DNA of 64,000 bases. Source: Selenomonas sp. AB3002. GTDB lineage: Bacteria > Bacillota > Negativicutes > Selenomonadales > Selenomonadaceae. The notes beneath the pieces are model-generated. The model did no database searches and was not told the origin of the DNA. It saw nothing but the letters and a program-made list of their open reading frames with translations. Position numbers and translations under genes: made by a program. This document shows positions 44,477-51,978 of this stretch, piece by piece (within the stretch, counting starts at the first letter, position 1; every line of letters starts with the position of its first letter). Location: NCBI RefSeq assembly GCF_000702545.1, contig NZ_JNIO01000002.1, positions 124,001-188,000 of the forward strand. Direction: 5' to 3'.

Positions 44477-45549
44477 TGACCGAAAAGAACCTTATTTCCC
44501 TGCTGACCAAACTTGAACGGACACAAGACCTTAGCGATGAGGAATTTGCCTCTCTCCTGGAGGCAGATTCCTCTGCTTTTTGCGCGGAACTTGCCCTGCG
44601 GGCCAGAAACACCCGGGAAAGATACTATGGCAAGGACGTATATATCCGCGGGCTCATAGAGTTCACCAACTACTGCCGGAACAATTGCTATTACTGCGGC
44701 ATCAGGCGCGGCAATGAAAGAGCCCAGCGCTACCGCCTGACCTGCGAAGAAATCCTGGCCTGCTGCAAAGCAGGCTATCAGCTGGGCTTCCGCACCTTCG
44801 TGCTGCAGGGCGGCGAGGACAGCTATTTCACCGACGAGAGGCTGGCCGGGCTTATCCGCGCCATCAAAAAAAGCCATCCCGACTGCGCCGTCACCCTGTC
44901 TGTGGGTGAACGGGAGCGGGACAGCTATGAGAAACTCTTTGAGGCGGGGGCAGACCGCTACCTGCTGCGGCACGAAACAGCTGACAAGGCCCACTACGAA
45001 AGCCTGCACCCGGCAGGAATGTCCTGGGAGCACCGCCTGAAGTGCTTGCGCGACCTGAAAGCCATCGGCTATCAGGTGGGCTGCGGCATGATGGTGGGTT
45101 CTCCTGGGCAGACTACGGCTCACCTCATCAAGGACTTCCGGCTGTTGCAGGAACTGCAGCCGGAAATGGTGGGCATCGGTCCCTTCATCCCCCAGCAGGA
45201 CACGCCCTTTGCTGACCAACCAGCAGGCACAGCAGAACTCACCCTGCGGCTGCTCTCCATAATCCGCCTGCTTCTGCCCCAGGTGCTGCTGCCTGCCACC
45301 ACCGCTTTAGGCACCATCGACCCCCGGGGACGGGAAAAAGGTCTGCTGGCCGGAGCCAATGTCCTCATGCCCAACCTGTCCCCTGTCTCAGTGCGGAAAA
45401 AATATGCCCTGTACGACAACAAGATCTGCACAGGCGAAGAAGCCGCCGAGTGCATCAGATGCCTTTCAGGACGAGTTGCCTCCACAGGCTTCCATATCGT
45501 AAAAGGCCGGGGCGACCACCCCGGCTTCAAAAGAAAAGAGGGACGCTGA
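44476..45549 (+). CDS. hydE: [FeFe]-hydrogenase maturase HydE, radical SAM
   Basis: 357 aa. Radical SAM motif IEFTNYCRNNCYYCGIRRGN (CxxxCxxC) near residue 60, then the BATS-type C-terminal region (PALLPATTALGTIDPRGRE..., NVLMPNLSPV). HydE helps build the dithiolate ligand of the H-cluster. hydF, hydG and a hydrogenase gene are not in the window, so the system is dispersed. Homologous PylB/BioB-like enzymes are an alternative, but the spacing and RRGNERAQRYRLT segment fit HydE best. Confidence 0.88.
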   Translation: MTEKNLISLLTKLERTQDLSDEEFASLLEADSSAFCAELALRARNTRERYYGKDVYIRGLIEFTNYCRNNCYYCGIRRGNERAQRYRLTCEEILACCKAGYQLGFRTFVLQGGEDSYFTDERLAGLIRAIKKSHPDCAVTLSVGERERDSYEKLFEAGADRYLLRHETADKAHYESLHPAGMSWEHRLKCLRDLKAIGYQVGCGMMVGSPGQTTAHLIKDFRLLQELQPEMVGIGPFIPQQDTPFADQPAGTAELTLRLLSIIRLLLPQVLLPATTALGTIDPRGREKGLLAGANVLMPNLSPVSVRKKYALYDNKICTGEEAAECIRCLSGRVASTGFHIVKGRGDHPGFKRKEGR

Positions 45550-45562
45550 CGCCCCTCTTTTT
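45534..45562. terminator. Terminator overlapping the hydE stop
   Basis: AAAAGAGGG / CCCTCTTTT (45534-45542, 45553-45561) with an inner CG/CG pair, T-tail on +. Also close to the end of the convergent ZIP gene. Confidence 0.7.
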
Positions 45563-45586
45563 GCATGCTGCCATATCTGCCAAAAC

Positions 45587-46372
45587 TTACCCCAGCGCCA
45601 CATCCAGCGCCATCATCAGCGTAAATCCAAGGGCAAAGGCCAGCACCCCTACATTGGAATGGTGGCCTGAGGACATCTCAGGAATAAGTTCTTCCACCAC
45701 CACATAGAGCATGGCCCCTGCCGCAAAGGCCAGCAGATACGGAAGCACCGGGATTACAAAGCTGGCCGCCAGGATAGTCAGCAGCCCTCCTATAGGCTCC
45801 ACCACACCTGAGAGCATGCCCCCCAGGAAAGCCTTATGGCGGCTCATGCCCGCTGCCCTCAAAGGCAGGGAGATGATGGCCCCCTCGGGAAAGTTCTGTA
45901 TGGCAATACCCACAGACAGCGCCAAAGCTCCTCCCAGGGTAACATCGGCAGTCCCTGAGATCCACCCTGCCAGCACCACGCCTACCGCCATGCCTTCAGG
46001 GATATTGTGCAGAGTCACCGCCAGCACCAGCATGGCAGATTTTGGCAGCGAGCAGCTGGGGCCCTCTGCCTCCTCCGAGTCCAGATGCAGATGGGGAATG
46101 AAATGGTCAAGGGCCAGCAAGAAAAGCGTCCCTGCCCAAAAGCCAATCACCGCAGGAAGGAAAGCCAGCTGCCCCAGCTGCCCCGAAGCCTCCATGGAGG
46201 GAATCAAAAGACTCCAGACAGAAGCCGCCACCATGACCCCCGCGGCAAAGCCCATAAGCCCCTTTTGCACCAGAGGATTGAGCTCATCCTTCAGCACATA
46301 CACCCCTGCCGCCCCCAAGGCAGTGCCCATAAAAGGCAGCAGCAACCCCTGCAATACTTCCAAAGATAACAT
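45587..46372 (-). CDS. ZIP family metal transporter
   Basis: 261 aa, eight membrane helices. The metal site is evident in HNIPEGMAVGVVLAG (TM4, H-N-x-P-E-G) and QNFPEGAIISLPL (TM5), and a His-rich loop HFIPHLHLDSEEAEG lies between TM3 and TM4. Imports Zn2+ or other divalent metals (ZupT-like). ATG 46372 with GGAGG five bases upstream. A TTG four codons earlier is the alternative. Confidence 0.9.
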   Translation of the reverse strand: MLSLEVLQGLLLPFMGTALGAAGVYVLKDELNPLVQKGLMGFAAGVMVAASVWSLLIPSMEASGQLGQLAFLPAVIGFWAGTLFLLALDHFIPHLHLDSEEAEGPSCSLPKSAMLVLAVTLHNIPEGMAVGVVLAGWISGTADVTLGGALALSVGIAIQNFPEGAIISLPLRAAGMSRHKAFLGGMLSGVVEPIGGLLTILAASFVIPVLPYLLAFAAGAMLYVVVEELIPEMSSGHHSNVGVLAFALGFTLMMALDVALG

Positions 46373-46529
46373 AAATGCCTCCAAAATCAGATGTCAGAGA
46401 TAATTTCCTCATTACTATTTCCTCCCCGCAGGAGAAAAATCCTCCCTCCCCCTTAACCTTTGCCACCCAAATAACGATATAATGATATGGAGAAACGGAC
46501 TTCTATGGCATCCAAAGGAGGAATGGGCC

Positions 46530-47312
46530 ATGGCAAACTCAATCAACAATAATTTCCTGCTTCGCTATAAGAGTACAGAGCAGCTGGGCAAGAACATGTT
46601 CAAAGGCAGCAAGGAAAAGGCCTCTGAGGCCAAAGATCCTCTGGCCCAGTTCGGCGGCAGCGCCTCCGTGGAGCTTTCCCAGGAAGGACTGGCCTTAGCC
46701 GTCCAGCAGAAAAATGCCAAAGATGACAGCGGCGAAGGTTCCGGGGGCGTGAAGTCCGGCGAGGAAGCCCTCTCCCCCAAGGCTCAGGATTTCCTGGCCA
46801 AGCTGCGGGAGAAATACGGGGACTATGATTTCTTCGTAGCCGATAATGTAGAAAATCCCCTGGACTTCGACGGCGCCGGCAACAGCAATAAGAGATACTA
46901 CGTCATCCTCTCCAATGAGGAGCTTGAAAAGATGGCAGATGACGAAGAGTACGCGAACAAAGTCATGGGCCAAGTGGAAAAGGCCATTGGCGTAGCAGAC
47001 AAGCTGGAAAAAGATGGCAAGCTGGGCGAGGGTGTCTCCTTCAGCAAGATTGCCATCACCATCGATGCCGAAGGCAACATGAAGCTCTTCGCCGAACTGG
47101 AGCGTGCCTCCCAGGAACAGCAGGAACGCCTGGAAAAGGCCCAAGAAAAGAAGGAAGAGGAAGCCGCCAAGGCTGACAAGGAAAAGGAAAAAGAAGCAGA
47201 AGAAGAACAGCCGCCTCTTTCCCTCCAGCACACGCGAATCGAAGCTGACTCCGAAGATGAATTCTGGGAAAAGATCCTGGGCATCGACTGGAGCAAGATT
47301 GCCTTTGACTGA
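46530..47312 (+). CDS. DUF6033-like hypothetical protein
   Basis: 260 aa from ATG 46530 (MANSINNNFLLRYKSTEQL, GGAGG upstream). Low-complexity N terminus, a conserved-looking core LSPKAQDFLAKLREKYGDYDFFVADN...YYVILSNEELEKMADDE near residues 95-150, and a highly charged C-terminal helix rich in Glu/Lys. I place it, from memory, with the DUF6033 proteins of Lachnospiraceae and Negativicutes; no role is known. No signal peptide. Single gene with its own terminator. Confidence 0.7.
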   Translation: MANSINNNFLLRYKSTEQLGKNMFKGSKEKASEAKDPLAQFGGSASVELSQEGLALAVQQKNAKDDSGEGSGGVKSGEEALSPKAQDFLAKLREKYGDYDFFVADNVENPLDFDGAGNSNKRYYVILSNEELEKMADDEEYANKVMGQVEKAIGVADKLEKDGKLGEGVSFSKIAITIDAEGNMKLFAELERASQEQQERLEKAQEKKEEEAAKADKEKEKEAEEEQPPLSLQHTRIEADSEDEFWEKILGIDWSKIAFD

Positions 47313-47327
47313 ACCATTCAGAAATTT

Positions 47328-47372
47328 AAAAGGCTTCTGTTGCCGACTATGGCAGCAGAAGCCTTTGTTTTC
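47328..47372. terminator. Terminator after the DUF6033-like gene
   Basis: AAAGGCTTCTG / CAGAAGCCTTT with inner TGCC/GGCA (47329-47366), T-rich on the + strand. Lies between convergent genes. Confidence 0.75.
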
Positions 47373-47384
47373 GTGGCAGGGAAA

Positions 47385-47696
47385 CTACTCCTCCAGCAAC
47401 CCCACATATTTTTCCACCAGGACCTTGAGCTCCGCCAACGGAAGCGAGCATTCCCTGTCGGTAATGTCATTGATCACTTTCGCCCCGCCACCTGAGGCTT
47501 CCACCCTGAATACATTGCCGGCAAACTCAGCCGGAACAGATGCTTTTTCACAGTCTGACAGGAAAGAAAGCAGCTCTGCCCCGAAATTCCTGGCCTCTGC
47601 CAGCAGGAATTCCCCCAGCAGGGCATACTCCCTATCCTCAAAGGCAAAGACCGGCACAGCCTGCCTGCCTTCCCTTTTCACTTTGTATTTCAGCAT
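47385..47696 (-). CDS. Small protein of unknown function (103 aa)
   Basis: 103 aa, no membrane segment or Cys pair. Starts MLKYKVKREGRQAVPVFAFEDREYALLGEF. Compact alpha/beta pattern by eye; family not recognised. It is three bases downstream of the lipoprotein gene on the same strand (47700), so the two are almost certainly one operon. Confidence 0.65.
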   Translation of the reverse strand: MLKYKVKREGRQAVPVFAFEDREYALLGEFLLAEARNFGAELLSFLSDCEKASVPAEFAGNVFRVEASGGGAKVINDITDRECSLPLAELKVLVEKYVGLLEE

Positions 47697-47699
47697 GGG

Positions 47700-48404
47700 C
47701 TACTCCTTCCTGTAGATGGGATAGGCAGTGAGGATTTTCTTTTGGTCGTTCAGGTACATATCTATCTCCAGATCCCCGCTGTAGCCAATCCAAAGCTCAC
47801 CATGGGGATTGTCCGAATTCCCCAAAGCATCCGCATAGGCTGTATTGATAGCATCCACCACTTCCTGGGGTGTCCAGCCATCAGGATAGAAGGAACTAAA
47901 GCCGTTCTTCTGCACGCCATCCACCTCCACCTTGGCGGTGAAGACACCGTGCCTGTCCTCCTTGGAGCGTGTCCCCGGCAGAATCCTGCCCCGGCTGCCC
48001 TCCACCTTGTCATAGTGATACCCAGTGGCCTTGCCCTTCTTGTTGATGGTGCCGTCAAAGATATGCTCCAGTGCGCCCCTGGCAAAGACTTCCGTGTTCC
48101 TGAGCCTCTTGATATCCTGCATGGTATAACTTGCTGCACTGCTATCCTTGCCAGTCTCCTGTTTTCTCGCCTCTTCCCTGGCGATTTCCCGCATTCTCGC
48201 CGCTTCTCTGGCAGCAGCCTCCTGCTCCCTGGCCGCTGACTTTTCCTCAAGAAGCTTGCGCCCTGCCTCTGCCTGCTGTGACTGCACCTCAGCAGAACTG
48301 CTCACCGTGCTGCCGGCCTCCTCCTGCCCTCCGCAACCGGAAGCCAGCGCCAGCATAAGCGTGACAAATACCGCCAGCAGCACACTGCTGCACCATTTTT
48401 TCAT
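47700..48404 (-). CDS. Lipoprotein with coiled-coil segment, function unknown
   Basis: 234 aa from ATG 48404 (MKKWCSSVLLAVF...), RBS GAGGGGG. Signal peptide with lipobox LASGCGG (Cys about residue 24). Next comes an Ala/Glu/Arg-rich stretch (about residues 35-85) likely to form a coiled coil, then a globular C-terminal part (FARGALEHIFDGTINKKGKATGYHYDKVEG...). The last part (RSKEDRHGVFTAKVEVDGVQK) resembles the EndoU toxin-type nuclease fold region often annotated in polymorphic toxins, but I would not assign it without a search. Upstream of the 103-aa gene. Confidence 0.65.
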   Translation of the reverse strand: MKKWCSSVLLAVFVTLMLALASGCGGQEEAGSTVSSSAEVQSQQAEAGRKLLEEKSAAREQEAAAREAARMREIAREEARKQETGKDSSAASYTMQDIKRLRNTEVFARGALEHIFDGTINKKGKATGYHYDKVEGSRGRILPGTRSKEDRHGVFTAKVEVDGVQKNGFSSFYPDGWTPQEVVDAINTAYADALGNSDNPHGELWIGYSGDLEIDMYLNDQKKILTAYPIYRKE

Positions 48405-48559
48405 GCTGTTTCCCCCTCGTATAATCATTTTCCAAGTAAGTATTTCACCCTGCTGCTTGAAAATCCTCCCTCCTGCCACAATAAGCCCTTTCCAACAGCT
48501 CTGAGACAAGGTACAATAAGACAGGATTGACTATACATACAAGAGGAAGGGATTATTTC

Positions 48560-49468
48560 ATGGAACTCAAACATCTTCGGACCAACGGCGCGGCTCTGTG
48601 CCTTGCCTGCCTGCTTCTTTCCGGCTGTGGCGCCCAGGACACAAACACCAGCAGCCAGGCAGCTGATCCTGCCTCCAGCGCAGCAGCCCAGACGGAAACT
48701 CCGGCAGCAGCACCTGCAGAGGAAAAGAAGGCTTATGTGGTGGTTGCCGATGACCTCAGCAACCTGTCGCTGGACAATGCCGAAACGCCGGTCTATGACC
48801 GCTATACACTGGCCCAGCGCAGGGAGAAGGGCCTGACTACAGCCCTGCCTGCCATCACGCCTTACAAGCAGGGCAAAGTTGCCTACCTGACCTTCGATGA
48901 CGGCCCCGATGAGAAAAACACGGCAGCGGTACTGGACATCCTGAAGCAGGAAGGGGTCAAGGCTACCTTCTATGTGACTGGCAGGAATGTCAGGAACTTT
49001 CCCGACACCGCCAGGCGCATCTTCGAGGAAGGGCATGCCCTGGGCAACCACAGCTATGACCACGACTACAACCGCCTCTACGCTTCTGTAGGCAACTATA
49101 TCGAAGAAATGGAACAGGCAGATGAGGCCATCTATGAACTCCTGGGGGTACGCCCCCTGATCACCCGCGCTCCCAGCGGCCGCATGGGCAATTTCACCAA
49201 GGCCTATGAAGATGCTATCGCTGCCAATGGCTATGTGGAACACGACTGGAATGTCAGCTCCGCCGACACCGCCCCCGGGAACCCCACTGCCCAGGATTTC
49301 ATCGACAACATTTCCGGTCAGGCTGTCACGGACTGCGTCATCATCCTCATGCACAGCTCCGGCGGCCATGAGGAAACCGTCAAGGCTGTGCCTGAGATCA
49401 TCCGCATCCTGCGTGAAAGGGGCTACACCTTCGGCGTAGTGACGCCCATGACGCCCCAGCCCTGGTAA
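48560..49468 (+). CDS. Polysaccharide deacetylase (NodB domain) lipoprotein
   Basis: 302 aa from ATG 48560. Lipobox LLLSGCGAQ (Cys about residue 22) then an Ala/Pro-rich linker. NodB domain: YLTFDDGPDEKNTAAVLDIL (catalytic/metal Asp pair), GNHSYDHDYNRL (metal His pair HSxxH), RAPSGR, and the late HDWNVSSADT and MHSS motifs. Likely removes acetyl groups from peptidoglycan or an exopolysaccharide at the cell surface. Divergent from the lipoprotein gene. Confidence 0.9.
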   Translation: MELKHLRTNGAALCLACLLLSGCGAQDTNTSSQAADPASSAAAQTETPAAAPAEEKKAYVVVADDLSNLSLDNAETPVYDRYTLAQRREKGLTTALPAITPYKQGKVAYLTFDDGPDEKNTAAVLDILKQEGVKATFYVTGRNVRNFPDTARRIFEEGHALGNHSYDHDYNRLYASVGNYIEEMEQADEAIYELLGVRPLITRAPSGRMGNFTKAYEDAIAANGYVEHDWNVSSADTAPGNPTAQDFIDNISGQAVTDCVIILMHSSGGHEETVKAVPEIIRILRERGYTFGVVTPMTPQPW

Positions 49469-49512
49469 CTCCTCGGCGCTCCCCATATACATAAAATAAG
49501 CACAAACAAGCA

Positions 49513-49558
49513 GGGCTGCTGCATAAGTGAAACTCTCACTCATGCAGCAGCCCATTTT
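49513..49558. terminator. Terminator between the deacetylase and the metal-resistance block
   Basis: GGGCTGCTGCAT-A-AGTGA ... TCACT-C-ATGCAGCAGCCC (49513-49553), T-tail on +. Separates convergent genes. Confidence 0.8.
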
Positions 49559-49580
49559 CGCAAGTATGCCCTTGCCAGCT

Positions 49581-49799
49581 TCAGATATACACTTCGCAGT
49601 CGTCTTCCACGCGCTTGCAGTTGCTGCGGACATTTTCCATGACAGCCTGAACGTCCTGGCCCTCTTCAAATTCCACCTTCATCTTCAGTCCCATGAAATT
49701 GACCGTTGCATCTTTGACACCTGGCGTCTTCTTAGCAGCCTCCTCCATCAGATTCGCGCAGGCGGCACAGTCAACCTCGATTTTGTAAACCTTCTTCAT
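49581..49799 (-). CDS. Heavy-metal-associated (HMA) domain protein, 72 aa
   Basis: Complete ferredoxin-like HMA fold. The loop is KIEVDCAACANLMEEAA, i.e. D-C-x-x-C, which is the CadA/ZntA-type variant, not the copper-type GMTCxxC. Probably a Zn/Cd-binding metallochaperone or a detached N-terminal domain of the P-ATPase upstream. That ATPase lacks its own HMA domain. A 16-bp palindrome 22 bases before its ATG suggests control by an SmtB/ArsR-type repressor. Confidence 0.85.
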   Translation of the reverse strand: MKKVYKIEVDCAACANLMEEAAKKTPGVKDATVNFMGLKMKVEFEEGQDVQAVMENVRSNCKRVEDDCEVYI

Positions 49800-49820
49800 A
49801 CAGGCACATCCTTTCTATAT

Positions 49821-49836
49821 ATGAATGTTTATTCAT
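49821..49836. promoter_or_regulatory. SmtB/ArsR-like operator before the HMA gene
   Basis: ATGAAT-GTTT-ATTCAT, perfect 6-bp arms. Resembles the TGAA...TTCA operators of SmtB/CzrA/CadC sensors (family knowledge). A sister site lies before the P-ATPase. Confidence 0.6.
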
Positions 49837-49897
49837 TAGATAATCTAAGTATTGCTCCTCTTGCAGGGCAAACAATTTTCCCTGCTTATGAAATCCT

Positions 49898-51832
49898 TCA
49901 GGCTGCAGCCACATCTGAAAGGCTGCGGCTGTTTTCATTTGCCTGCAGGACAGACTTGGGGACAAACATGGCCCGCACAGCGTTCAGAACAGCCAGGACC
50001 ATGACCCCCACATCGGCGAAGATAGCCGCCCACATATTGGCAAAGCCTATAGCCCCCAGCATCAGCACCAGCACCTTGACCCCGATGGAGAACCAGATAT
50101 TCTGCCTGACAATCCGCAGGGTCTTGCGGGCAATGCGCTGGGCAACGGAAATCTTGAGAGGATCGTCATCCATCAGCACCACATCGGCGGCTTCAATGGC
50201 CGCATCGGAGCCCAGAGCCCCCATGGCTATGCCCACATCGGCACGGGCAAGCACCGGGGCATCGTTGATGCCATCCCCTACAAAGGCCAGCTTGCCGGTC
50301 TTTTTCTGCTGCAACAGCTCTTCCACCCTGGCTACCTTGTCCTGGGGCAGCAGCTGGCTGTATACCTCATCCAGCTGCAGATCCGCCGCCACCTTGTCAG
50401 CTGACTTGCAATTATCACCAGTGAGCATGACCGTCTTTTTGATGCCATTGCGCTTGAGAGCGCGGATAGCCTCATGGGCATGTTCCTTCACCACATCGGC
50501 AATGATGATATGGCCGGCGTATTCGCCCTCTACCGCCACATGGATCATGGTGCCAGCTTCATCGCATTCATGCCACCTGGCACCAAGGGATTCCATCATC
50601 CTGGCATTGCCCACGCAGACGGTCTTGCCGTTGACCCGGGCACGGATGCCCTGACCGGCGATTTCCTCCACCTCTTCCACCTGGCAGCCATCAGCCTCAT
50701 GGCCAAAGGCATTGCGCAGAGATTCGGCAATGGGGTGAGTAGAATAGCGCTCCACATGAGCAGCCAGGTGCAGCAGCTCCTCCCGGTTCAATTTGTCCGT
50801 ATGAATGGCATTGACCTGGAAAACTCCTTTGGTCAGGGTACCAGTCTTGTCAAAGACCACCGTATCCACCTCTGCCAGGGTTTCCAGATAATTGGAGCCC
50901 TTTACCAGCACTCCCTGACGGCTGGCGCCGCCAAGGCCGGCAAAGAAGCTGAGGGGAATGCTGACCACCAGGGCACAGGGACAACTGATAACCAGGAAGG
51001 TAAGGGCGCGGTAAATCCAGGTACCCCACTCGGGAGCCAGCCCCATGCCCCAAAGACGTACCAGGGGCGGCAAAAAGGCCAGCGCCAGAGCAGCATATAC
51101 CACGATGGGGGTATAAACCCGGGCAAACTTGCTGATGAAGTCCTCCGATTTGGACTTCCTGGAACTGGCGTCTTCCACCATCTCCAAAATCCTGGAGGCC
51201 GTTGACTCGTCAAATTCCTTGGTGGTCCTGATTTTCAGCAAGCCATTGATATTGACGCAGCCGCTGAGGACCTCATCTCCTGCCCCGGCTTCCCGGGGCA
51301 GGGCTTCACCGGTCAGGGCTACCGTATTCAGGCTGGAAGTGCCCTCCACCACCACACCGTCCAGGGGAATCTTTTCGCCGGGCTTGACCACAATGATGCT
51401 GCCAATCTCCACCTCATAGGGATCCACCTGCTCAAGGGAGCCATCTGCCTGCTGCAGATTCGCATAGTCCGGACGGATATCCATCAGCTCGCTGATATCC
51501 CGGCGGCTGCGGCCCACGGCATAGGCCTGGAACCACTCACCCACCTGATAGAACAGCATGACGGCAATGGCTTCAGTATAATCCCCGTCCTCATAAACAG
51601 CCAGAGCCATGGCGCCCAGGGTGGCAATGGCCATGAGCAGGCTTTCATCAAAAGCCCGCCGGTTCCTGAGGCCCTTGCCAGCCTTGTACAGGATATCATA
51701 ACCAATGATGAAATAAGGCACCAAGTAGGCCAGGAAGCGGGGAAGCCCCGCCAGCGGCGCATAGGCCAGGGCAATCATCAGGACAGCAGCCACGATAATC
51801 CGCACAAGATTTTTCTTCTGCTTCTGATTCAT
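49898..51832 (-). CDS. Zn/Cd-type heavy-metal P1B-ATPase without HMA domain
   Basis: 644 aa. Two leading helices, then EVEIGSIIVVKPGEKIPLDGVVVEG (actuator), SCPCALVVSIPLSFFAGLGGASRQGVLVKG with the metal-site CPC, phosphorylation DKTGTLTKGVFQ, and [24 protein letters not shown]. The CPCALVVS context points to the ZntA/CadA (Zn, Cd, Pb) subgroup rather than CopA, where CPCALGLA is usual. Exports metal across the inner membrane. Start ATG 51832 with GGAGG seven bases upstream; an ATG two codons earlier overlaps that site. Its HMA partner is the separate 72-aa gene 98 bases downstream. Confidence 0.92.
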   Translation of the reverse strand: MNQKQKKNLVRIIVAAVLMIALAYAPLAGLPRFLAYLVPYFIIGYDILYKAGKGLRNRRAFDESLLMAIATLGAMALAVYEDGDYTEAIAVMLFYQVGEWFQAYAVGRSRRDISELMDIRPDYANLQQADGSLEQVDPYEVEIGSIIVVKPGEKIPLDGVVVEGTSSLNTVALTGEALPREAGAGDEVLSGCVNINGLLKIRTTKEFDESTASRILEMVEDASSRKSKSEDFISKFARVYTPIVVYAALALAFLPPLVRLWGMGLAPEWGTWIYRALTFLVISCPCALVVSIPLSFFAGLGGASRQGVLVKGSNYLETLAEVDTVVFDKTGTLTKGVFQVNAIHTDKLNREELLHLAAHVERYSTHPIAESLRNAFGHEADGCQVEEVEEIAGQGIRARVNGKTVCVGNARMMESLGARWHECDEAGTMIHVAVEGEYAGHIIIADVVKEHAHEAIRALKRNGIKKTVMLTGDNCKSADKVAADLQLDEVYSQLLPQDKVARVEELLQQKKTGKLAFVGDGINDAPVLARADVGIAMGALGSDAAIEAADVVLMDDDPLKISVAQRIARKTLRIVRQNIWFSIGVKVLVLMLGAIGFANMWAAIFADVGVMVLAVLNAVRAMFVPKSVLQANENSRSLSDVAAA

Positions 51833-51865
51833 AGACATTCCTCCCCAGGCTAAACATTATTATAT

Positions 51866-51881
51866 ATGAACAATTATTCAT
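51866..51881. promoter_or_regulatory. SmtB/ArsR-like operator before the Zn/Cd ATPase
   Basis: ATGAAC-AATT-ATTCAT, matching the TGAACA...TATTCA form I remember for cyanobacterial SmtB sites. Located 34 bases upstream of the ATPase start, so binding would block its transcription. Confidence 0.6.
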
Positions 51882-51978
51882 TCGTTGAATGTATTATACC
51901 ACTTCCTGACCCTGAGAACAATAACCAGCAAAAAAATAGCCCGTCTGGAATAAAAATAAACCAGACGGACCATTTCAC

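Noticed and set aside
48425-49669. 414-codon minus frame opposite the polysaccharide deacetylase
   Set aside because: The + strand gene has a lipobox and complete NodB motifs; the minus frame is its shadow.
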